45,722 bases of DNA. Origin: Streptosporangiales bacterium (lineage in GTDB: Bacteria > Actinomycetota > Actinomycetes > Streptosporangiales > Streptosporangiaceae). The stretch spans positions 1 to 45,722 of the forward strand of contig WHSL01000019.1 in assembly GCA_009380095.1 (NCBI GenBank), in the 5' to 3' direction. A model generated the notes under the pieces. It worked only from the letters and a program-made list of their open reading frames with translations, made no database searches and was not told the DNA's origin. Numbering within the stretch: position 1 is the first letter of the stretch; each line of letters opens with the position of its first letter. Shown here one piece after another: positions 40,089-45,722 of the stretch. The translations under genes and the position numbers were made by a program.

Positions 40089-41150
40089 CTACACCAGCTC
40101 GAGCGCGGACGCGGCGGTGTGGGCGTCGACCGGGACCACCACCGGCGCGGGCGCGCCGGACAGCGCCCAGTCCGGGTCCTTGAGGCCGTTGCCGGTCACC
40201 GTGCAGACCACGGTGGTGCCCGGCTCGATGCGGCCCTCCTCGCGGGCCTGCAGCAGGCCGGCGACGCTCGCCGCGGAGGCGAGCTCCACGAAGACCCCCT
40301 CCTCGCGGGCGAGCAGCCGGTACGCGGCGAGGATCCGCCGATCGGTGACCGCGTCGATGCGGCCGCCCGACTCCTCCCTGGCCCGCTCCGCGAGCGTCCA
40401 CGAGGCGGGGTTGCCGATCCGGATCGCGGTGGCGATGGTCTGCGGGTGCGGCACCGGCTCACCGCTCACCAGCGGCGCGGCGCCCGCGGCCTGGAAGCCG
40501 AACATCCGCGGCCGCTTCGTGCTCACGCCGTCCGCGGCGTACTCCTGGTAGCCCATCCAGTAGGCGGAGATGTTGCCCGCGTTGCCGACCGGCAGGCAGT
40601 GCACCTCGGGTGCGTCCCCGAGCGCGTCGACCACCTCGAAGGCCGCGGTCTTCTGGCCCTGCAGCCGGTACGGGTTCACCGAGTTGACCAGCGCCACCGG
40701 GTAGTCGACGGCGAGCTTGCGGGCGAGCTCGAGACAGTCGTCGAAGTTGCCGTCGACCTGGAGCAGCCGCGCCCCGTGGACCAGGGCCTGGGCCAGCTTG
40801 CCCATCGCGATCTTGCCGCGCGGCACCAGCACCGCGCAGGTCATGCCGGCGCGGACCGCGTACGCGGCCGCGCTCGCACTGGTGTTGCCGGTGGAGGCGC
40901 AGATGACGGCCTTGGCGCCCTCCTCCGCGGCCCGGCTGATGGCCATCGTCATGCCCCGGTCCTTGAAGGACCCGGTGGGGTTCAGGCCCTCCACCTTGAG
41001 GTGCACGATGCAGCCGGTCAGCGCGGAGACACGCGGCGCGGGCAGCAGCGGAGTGCCGCCCTCCAGCAGGGTCACCACGGGCGTCGTGTCCGTGACCGGG
41101 AGCCGCTCGCGGTACTCCTCGATCACGCCACGCCACGCTCTACCGCCCAC
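40089..41150 (-). CDS. thrC: threonine synthase
   Basis: A PLP enzyme that converts O-phosphohomoserine to threonine. The 353-residue protein has the PLP lysine in [20 protein letters not shown] near residue 60, the phosphate-binding [38 protein letters not shown] and the C-terminal [15 protein letters not shown]. It is the short, single-chain class common in actinobacteria. GTG 41150 has GGAGG 6 bases upstream. It sits between hom (50-base gap) and thrB (3-base gap). Confidence 0.97.
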   Translation of the reverse strand: MGGRAWRGVIEEYRERLPVTDTTPVVTLLEGGTPLLPAPRVSALTGCIVHLKVEGLNPTGSFKDRGMTMAISRAAEEGAKAVICASTGNTSASAAAYAVRAGMTCAVLVPRGKIAMGKLAQALVHGARLLQVDGNFDDCLELARKLAVDYPVALVNSVNPYRLQGQKTAAFEVVDALGDAPEVHCLPVGNAGNISAYWMGYQEYAADGVSTKRPRMFGFQAAGAAPLVSGEPVPHPQTIATAIRIGNPASWTLAERAREESGGRIDAVTDRRILAAYRLLAREEGVFVELASAASVAGLLQAREEGRIEPGTTVVCTVTGNGLKDPDWALSGAPAPVVVPVDAHTAASALELV

Positions 41151-41200
41151 GGGATGCCTCCGGAAATGGTTCTTGACCTGGGGTGAAAGTCTATCGGCCG

Positions 41201-42514
41201 TCAGTGCGCGGGCTCCGCCTCGGCCTCCACCCGCATCACGCTCGCCACGGCCCGTACGCTGTCCAGCCCGCGCAGCGCCTCCACGGTCGCGGCCAGCGCC
41301 GCGTCCCGCGCCCGGTGGGTGACGATGACCAGCTGCGCGTCGTCCCCGTGCCCCTCCTGGCGGACGTTCTTGATGGACACCTCATTGGAGGCGAACACCT
41401 CTGCCACCCGGGCCAGCACGCCCGGCCGGTCGGCGACGTCCAGCGCCACGTGGTAGCGGGTCACGGTGTCGCCCATCGGATGCACCCGGAGCCCGCTGTA
41501 CACCGACTCGCCGGGGCCGGAGCCGCCGTTCACCCGGTTGCGCGCGACGGCCACGAGGTCGCCGAGCACCGCGCTCGCGGTCGGCGCGCCACCCGCGCCG
41601 GCGCCGTAGAACATCAACCGGCCCGCCGACTCCGCCTCCACGAACACCGCGTTGTACGCCTCGCGCACGCCCGCCAGCGGGTGGTCGCGCGGGATCATCG
41701 CCGGGTGCACGCGCACACCGATGCCGGTGCCGTCCTCGCCGAGCTGACAGATGGCCAGCATCTTGACCACGCAGCCCATCGCCTGGGCGCTCGCGATGTC
41801 CGCGGCGCTGACGTCGACGATGCCCTCGCGATGCACCTCGGCGGCGCCCACCCGGGTGTGGAAGGCGATCCCGGCGAGGATCGCGGCCTTGGCGGCGGCG
41901 TCGAAGCCCTCGATGTCGGCCGTCGGGTCGGCCTCGGCGTAGCCCAGGGTCTGCGCCTCCTCCAGGGCCTCGCTGAAGCCGGCGCCGGAGGAGTCCATCC
42001 GGTCCAGGATGTAGTTCGTGGTGCCGTTCACGATGCCCAGCACGCGGCGCACCCGGTCCCCGGCCAGCGACTCGCGCAGCGGCCGCAGCAGCGGGATCGC
42101 GCCGGCCACGCTCGCCTCGTAGTAGAGGTCCACGCCGTACTCGGTGGCCGCGCCGTGCAGGGTCGCGCCGTCCTCGGCGAGCAGCGCCTTGTTGGCGGTG
42201 ATCACCGACTTGCCGGCCTTCATCGCGGCGAGCAGCAGCGGGCGGGCCGGTTCGAGGCCGCCCACGACCTCCACCACGATGTCCACGTCGTCGCTCGTCA
42301 CCAGGGACATCGCGTCCGTGGTGAGCAGGGCCGGGTCGATGCCCGGCCTGTCGCGGCCCGCGCGGCGCACCGCGATGCCCGCGACCTCGAGCGGCGTGCC
42401 CACCCGCGCCGCCATGTCGTCGCGCTGCTCCTGGAGCAGCCGTACGACCTGGGATCCGACGTTGCCACAGCCGAGTACGGCCACGCGCAGAGGTTTCAAT
42501 TCCACTCCGATCAC
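41201..42514 (-). CDS. hom: homoserine dehydrogenase
   Basis: Reduces aspartate semialdehyde to homoserine with NAD(P)H, the branch point to threonine and methionine. The 437-residue protein has the Rossmann start [60 protein letters not shown], and the family signature [20 protein letters not shown]. The C-terminal 75 residues form an ACT domain ([20 protein letters not shown]), which normally mediates threonine feedback. The start is GTG 42514, overlapping the lysA stop (GTGA); GTG 42505 is an alternative. Confidence 0.97.
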   Translation of the reverse strand: MIGVELKPLRVAVLGCGNVGSQVVRLLQEQRDDMAARVGTPLEVAGIAVRRAGRDRPGIDPALLTTDAMSLVTSDDVDIVVEVVGGLEPARPLLLAAMKAGKSVITANKALLAEDGATLHGAATEYGVDLYYEASVAGAIPLLRPLRESLAGDRVRRVLGIVNGTTNYILDRMDSSGAGFSEALEEAQTLGYAEADPTADIEGFDAAAKAAILAGIAFHTRVGAAEVHREGIVDVSAADIASAQAMGCVVKMLAICQLGEDGTGIGVRVHPAMIPRDHPLAGVREAYNAVFVEAESAGRLMFYGAGAGGAPTASAVLGDLVAVARNRVNGGSGPGESVYSGLRVHPMGDTVTRYHVALDVADRPGVLARVAEVFASNEVSIKNVRQEGHGDDAQLVIVTHRARDAALAATVEALRGLDSVRAVASVMRVEAEAEPAH

Positions 42515-43896
42515 CCGACGTCCAGACGCAGCAGATCATCCTCGGTCTCCCGGCGGACGATCTCCCGGGCCGCCCCGTCGCGCACGGCCACCACCGCCGG
42601 GCGCGGGACGTGGTTGTAGTTGTTGGCCATCGACCGGCAGTAGGCCCCCGTGGCGGCCACCGCGACGAGGTCCCCCGGTGCCAGGTCCTCGGGGAGGTAC
42701 AGGTCCCGTACCACCACGTCGCCGGACTCGCAGTGCTTGCCGACGAGCCGGGAGAGCATCGGCTCGGCCTCCGACACGCGCGAGGCGACCCGGCAGGTGT
42801 AGTCGGCCCCGTACAGCGCGGTGCGGATGTTGTCGCTCATGCCGCCGTCCACGCTCACGTACGTGCGCAGGCCCTCGACGTTCTTGACCGTGCCGACCTC
42901 GTACAGCGTGACCCCGCCCGGGCCGACGATGCCCCGGCCCGGCTCGATGGTCAGCCGCGGCAGGTCGAGCCCTGCCGCCGCGCACTCCCGCGCCACGATG
43001 CCGCGGAGGTTCTCCGCGATGATCTTGATGTCCAGCGGATCGTCCGCCGATGTGTACGCGATGCCCAGGCCGCCGCCCAGGTCCATCTCGGGCAGCGCGA
43101 CGCCGTGCTCGGTCTTGATCTCCGCGAGCAGGCCGGCCACCCGGCGGGCCGCGACCTCGAAGCCCGCGGTGTCGAAGATCTGCGAGCCGATGTGGGAGTG
43201 CAGGCCGACCAGTTCCAGCTGCGGGAGCGCGAGCACGCGGCGGACGGCCTCGGCCGCGTCGCCCATGGCCAGGGAGAAGCCGAACTTCTGGTCGTCGTGC
43301 GCGGTCGCCACGTACTCGTGCGTGTGCGCCTCCACGCCGGCCGTGACGCGGATCTGCACCTTGGCCCGTACGCCGAGCTCCTGGGCGAGGAACCCGACGC
43401 GGGCGATCTCCTCGTACGAGTCCAGCACGATGCGGCCGACGCCCGCCTCCAGCGCCCGGCGCAGCTCGGGGACCGACTTGTTGTTGCCGTGCATCGTGAT
43501 CCGCTCGGCGGGGAACTCCGCGGCCAGCGCCACCGCCAGCTCACCCCCCGTGCACACGTCGAGGTTCAGGCCTTCTTCCTGGACCCAGCGGAGCACCGCC
43601 TTGGAGCAGAACGCCTTCGCCGCGTAGAACACGTCCGCGTCGCCGAAGGCCGTCTTGTAGTCGCGGCAGCGGGACCGGAAGTCCTCCTCGTCGAGCACGA
43701 TCAGCGCGGTGCCGTAGCGCTCGGTGAGCTCGCGGACGTCCACGCCGCCGATCGTGAGCACGCCGTCCTCGCGTTGCGCCGTACGCGGCCAGACCATCGG
43801 GTCGAGCGTGTTCAGATCGGCGGGCGGCCGGGGCGGATTCTCCTCGGGCAGCACGTCGGCGTGGCGGGAACCGGCAGGATGCGCGTAGCGGCTCAC
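42511..43896 (-). CDS. lysA: diaminopimelate decarboxylase
   Basis: A PLP enzyme of the alanine-racemase fold that decarboxylates meso-diaminopimelate to lysine. The 461-residue protein has the PLP lysine in [17 protein letters not shown] near residue 92, the HGNNKS segment, [36 protein letters not shown], and the Cys/Glu active-site segment [15 protein letters not shown]. The start is GTG 43896 behind AGGAAAG. It lies 44 bases after nrtL and overlaps hom. Confidence 0.97.
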   Translation of the reverse strand: MSRYAHPAGSRHADVLPEENPPRPPADLNTLDPMVWPRTAQREDGVLTIGGVDVRELTERYGTALIVLDEEDFRSRCRDYKTAFGDADVFYAAKAFCSKAVLRWVQEEGLNLDVCTGGELAVALAAEFPAERITMHGNNKSVPELRRALEAGVGRIVLDSYEEIARVGFLAQELGVRAKVQIRVTAGVEAHTHEYVATAHDDQKFGFSLAMGDAAEAVRRVLALPQLELVGLHSHIGSQIFDTAGFEVAARRVAGLLAEIKTEHGVALPEMDLGGGLGIAYTSADDPLDIKIIAENLRGIVARECAAAGLDLPRLTIEPGRGIVGPGGVTLYEVGTVKNVEGLRTYVSVDGGMSDNIRTALYGADYTCRVASRVSEAEPMLSRLVGKHCESGDVVVRDLYLPEDLAPGDLVAVAATGAYCRSMANNYNHVPRPAVVAVRDGAAREIVRRETEDDLLRLDVG

Positions 43897-43940
43897 GGTC
43901 TTTCCTCAGGTAGCGGGTCGGCGGAATCGGTTCGGCGGGC

Positions 43941-45071
43941 TCACATGCGGTCCGGCACCGCCACGCCGAGCATGGCGAGCCCGGCGGCCAACGTCGTTCG
44001 TACGGCCGCGGTGAGCAGGACGCGCGAACGGTGCATATCGGTCACGGGCTCGGGCCCGCGGGGCAGCACCCGGCCGGTGTCGGCCAGCCGGTGGTAGGCG
44101 GCGGCCGTCGTCTCGAGGTGCCGGGTGAGAACGGTGACGTCGCGGCGGCGGGCCGCCAGGGCGACCCGGTCCGGCAGCTCGGCGACGGCGGCCAGCACGG
44201 CGCGCTCGTGGGCGTCGGTGAAGCGGCCCGGTTCTGTCGTATCGGGGTCGACGCCGAGGTCGTGCGCGTGACGGAGGGTGAGGTGGGCGTGGGCGCAGGC
44301 GTACCTGACCTCGAACGCCGCCTCCCCCCGGACCCGCCGGCACCGCTCCTCGAGCTCGTTCGGCGCGCCCGGGTGCCGCTCAGCGAGCTCGCCCGGCGCG
44401 CGGGGTGGCTGCGCGACCGGCCCACGCCGGGCGGTGGCGGTCGATTCCGGCGCGCGCGTCAGCACGTACCGCAGCGCGGGTTCCTCCCCACGCGCCACAA
44501 AGGAACTCAAAGCAGTGCTGGCGGCCTCGGAAGCGGCGGATTCCTCGACCCGGGCGGCCCCGTCCCGAAGGACTTCCCCCGGATCCGGTTGGCCGGTCCA
44601 GGTGACGTGGGCGCCGGCGGCTTCGGCGATCCGGGCGAGGGCCTCGTCCTTGACGCGGCGGGCGGCGGTGGGCACGTCGGGCGCGGTGGCCAGATCGCCT
44701 GCGATCGACGCGGTCATGTGAGCGCCGTCCAGCGCGCGGCTCCGGCCGTACGCCGCGCCCGCCGCGACGACCGCGGCGGCCAGCGCGACCGTGTCGACGA
44801 GGGTGAGCGCCAGCACACCCCGCTCCCCGACCGCGGCCCGGCTGATGCCCGGCGTCGCGCCGAGCCGGGCCGCCAGCACCTCCGCCACCTCCTGGGCAGG
44901 CCGCGCGGCGGCCCCGGCCAGCTGCAGCGGCAACGCACACGTGTAGTCCCCGGCCCCCACCGCCACCGGCCGCAGCGCCAGGTCGGACGGCACGGGCAGC
45001 CCAAGCCCGCCGTCCGCGGGGGCCGCGGCCACGGCCTCCGCAACGGCGCCGGTCAGCGCGGCAGGGGTCAC
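43941..45071 (-). CDS. nrtL: ArgS-related anticodon-binding protein NrtL
   Basis: A 376-residue relative of arginyl-tRNA synthetase without the catalytic domain. The N-terminal 90 or so residues resemble the ArgRS N-terminal additional domain (YTCALPLQLAGAAARPAQEV), and the C-terminal 130 resemble its DALR anticodon-binding domain (FEVRYACAHAHLTLRHAHDL, and the ending AVRTTLAAGLAMLGVAVPDRM-like tail). HIGH and KMSKS motifs are absent. Actinomycetes carry such proteins directly upstream of lysA, as here. The role is unknown; binding tRNA-Arg or sensing amino-acid supply is inference. The start is GTG 45071. A Pro/Arg-rich linker lies near residues 215-240. Confidence 0.85.
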   Translation of the reverse strand: MTPAALTGAVAEAVAAAPADGGLGLPVPSDLALRPVAVGAGDYTCALPLQLAGAAARPAQEVAEVLAARLGATPGISRAAVGERGVLALTLVDTVALAAAVVAAGAAYGRSRALDGAHMTASIAGDLATAPDVPTAARRVKDEALARIAEAAGAHVTWTGQPDPGEVLRDGAARVEESAASEAASTALSSFVARGEEPALRYVLTRAPESTATARRGPVAQPPRAPGELAERHPGAPNELEERCRRVRGEAAFEVRYACAHAHLTLRHAHDLGVDPDTTEPGRFTDAHERAVLAAVAELPDRVALAARRRDVTVLTRHLETTAAAYHRLADTGRVLPRGPEPVTDMHRSRVLLTAAVRTTLAAGLAMLGVAVPDRM

Positions 45072-45169
45072 GTCAAACGAGGCTAGTCGAACCCACTGAC
45101 AGCCCGTTCACCCATATCAACTGCTGAGACACAACCCACCCCGGACAAACCGCTCCGGGCAGTACGGAT

Positions 45170-45202
45170 CGGCTCAACCAGCCGGCGGGACCGGCCGAGC
45201 CG
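45170..45202 (-). terminator. hairpin downstream of the SMP-30 remnant
   Basis: CGGCTC at 45170-45175 pairs with GAGCCG at 45197-45202, with an inner GCCGG/CCGGC stem. It lies 5 bases after the stop of the SMP-30 fragment, as its old terminator. A smaller CCCGGA/TCCGGG hairpin follows at about 45139-45159. Confidence 0.55.
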
Positions 45203-45207
45203 CGTCC

Positions 45208-45584
45208 TCAAACGCCCGGCGCGGGAGCCGGGAACGCCACGATCTGCCCGCTGGGTTCGGTCTGCTCGGGTCCGCCGTAGTTCTGGGCGACGACGTACAG
45301 CAGCGGGTCCTCTCCCCGGCTGAGCGCGCAGGCGAAGGCGCTCCGGTCCAGGTCGACCGTGGCCACCACCTCACCCCCCTCACGCACCCGCACACAGTGC
45401 CGATTGCCCACGTCCGCGTACCAGACCGCGCCCTCCGCGTCGACGCAGATCCCGTCCGGATGGTCCCCGGGCGTCTTGGCCCATACCTGCCGGCCACTTC
45501 CCGGACTGTGCCGTCCGGCGTGACGCGTACGACCAGGCCCGGCGCGAACTCACCGCCGGGGAAGTCGAAGCCGATGGTGTTGAC
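45208..45584 (-). pseudogene. SMP-30/gluconolactonase-type gene, truncated and deleted
   Basis: Fragments of a lactonase beta-propeller protein. From 45584 one frame reads VNTIGFDFPGGEFAPGLVVR and VTPDGTVREVAGR. At about 45485-45498 the frame changes and continues RQVWAKTPGDHPDGICVDAE, GAVWYADVGNRHCVRVREGG and EVVATVDLDRSAFACALSRG to the normal C-terminus (QIVAFPAPAPGV, stop 45208). Intact relatives have roughly 35-45 residues between the two blocks (the FPNGMAV...AESYGNRL region), so an internal deletion with frame loss has occurred. The first half or so of the gene is missing where insertion-sequence DNA begins at about 45585. It cannot be functional. Confidence 0.82.
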
Positions 45585-45722
45585 CTAGTACTACATAGCT
45601 AGATCTGGATGATCTGGAGTCGCAGGCGTCGCTTGAAGTGGTGTCTGCGCGCTGTGGCTTGGTGGGCTCGGCGGTGCTGGGACCAGTAAAGTCCCTGTTC
45701 AACGGTGTGGTCGGGTTGTCCG
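45585..45722 (-). mobile_element. end of an insertion sequence (continues beyond the window)
   Basis: The SMP-30 homology stops abruptly at about 45584, followed by CTAG and a sequence of clearly lower GC content. Inside, a reading frame enters from the right edge and ends at TAG 45599-45601, so this is the 3' end of a transposable element. The CTAG at the junction (45585-45588) could be the target-site duplication; 4-base YTAR targets are known for IS701-type elements. The outer terminal repeat would start at 45589. Confidence 0.65.
45599..45722 (-). CDS. transposase C-terminus (partial)
   Basis: Only the last 40 residues are in the window: GQPDHTVEQGLYWSQHRRAH, then QATARRHHFKRRLRLQIIQI and stop. 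The basic, aromatic tail with WSxHRRxHQA resembles the C-termini of IS701/IS4-type DDE transposases of actinomycetes. None of the catalytic residues are visible, so the family is tentative. The gene extends past the right window edge. Confidence 0.55.
   Translation of the reverse strand, partial: GQPDHTVEQGLYWSQHRRAHQATARRHHFKRRLRLQIIQI

Noticed and set aside
41183-42619. Long plus-strand frame over hom
   Set aside because: Shadow of homoserine dehydrogenase; composition is skewed to His/Arg/Gly.
45072-45120. GTGGGTTCGACTAGCC on the minus strand as a tRNA 3' end upstream of nrtL
   Set aside because: The T-stem does not pair and no anticodon loop is found upstream.

Overview
The window (about 45.7 kb, very GC-rich, many GTG starts, coupled TGATG/ATGA gene junctions) is a chromosomal segment of a high-GC actinobacterium. 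A monomeric NADP isocitrate dehydrogenase, NucS, an SCO5389-family protein, the order atpIBEFHAGDC-DUF2550, and nrtL-lysA-hom-thrC-thrB-rho-rpmE-prfA-prmC-sua5 all point to the Streptomyces/Streptosporangium side of the phylum. I lean to a Streptosporangiales-like organism, but species cannot be read from the sequence.

Layout. 1-2417: a serine hydrolase cut by the window edge, then an actP/DUF485 acetate-uptake pair. 2771-9050: a catabolic and accessory stretch with 3-hydroxyacyl-CoA dehydrogenase, a small Cys-pair protein, a luciferase-like oxidoreductase, a limonene-epoxide-hydrolase-like protein, a Baeyer-Villiger-type monooxygenase, a ruined P450, a TetR regulator and an SCO5389-family protein. 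9298-18175: metabolic single genes (icd, nucS, aldehyde dehydrogenase, secreted M28 peptidase, acyl-CoA ligase, cobalamin adenosyltransferase, thiamine-binding-type protein). 18199-18614: a broken gene. 18611-26918: the complete F1Fo ATP synthase operon, read leftwards. 27055-29688: WecA/MraY-type transferase and glyA. 29800-32267: a lipoprotein and two damaged membrane-protein genes (TIGR04222 and DUF2207 types). 32356-38864: rpmE-prfA-prmC-sua5, a serine hydrolase and rho. 39162-45071: nrtL-lysA-hom-thrC-thrB. 45208-45722: a wrecked SMP-30 gene abutting the end of an insertion sequence that runs off the window.

The core genes form ordinary, tightly coupled operons: energy (ATP synthase), lysine/threonine synthesis from aspartate, and translation termination (RF1, PrmC, TsaC/Sua5, L31). 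I see no CRISPR array, phage, rRNA or tRNA gene, and no clear undescribed multi-gene system.

Two things stand out. First, accessory genes repeatedly carry internal deletions rather than simple point mutations (P450, TetR, the 18.2-18.6 kb gene, the TIGR04222/DUF2207 pair, SMP-30), which suggests active gene erosion. Second, the regulatory DNA is informative: a textbook SigR-type promoter (GGGAAT-N18-GTT) before rpmE, a related GGAAT-N19-GTT site before rho, a perfect Zur-like palindrome between icd and the SCO5389-family gene, and a catalytically empty ArgRS relative (NrtL) heading the lysine/threonine operon.
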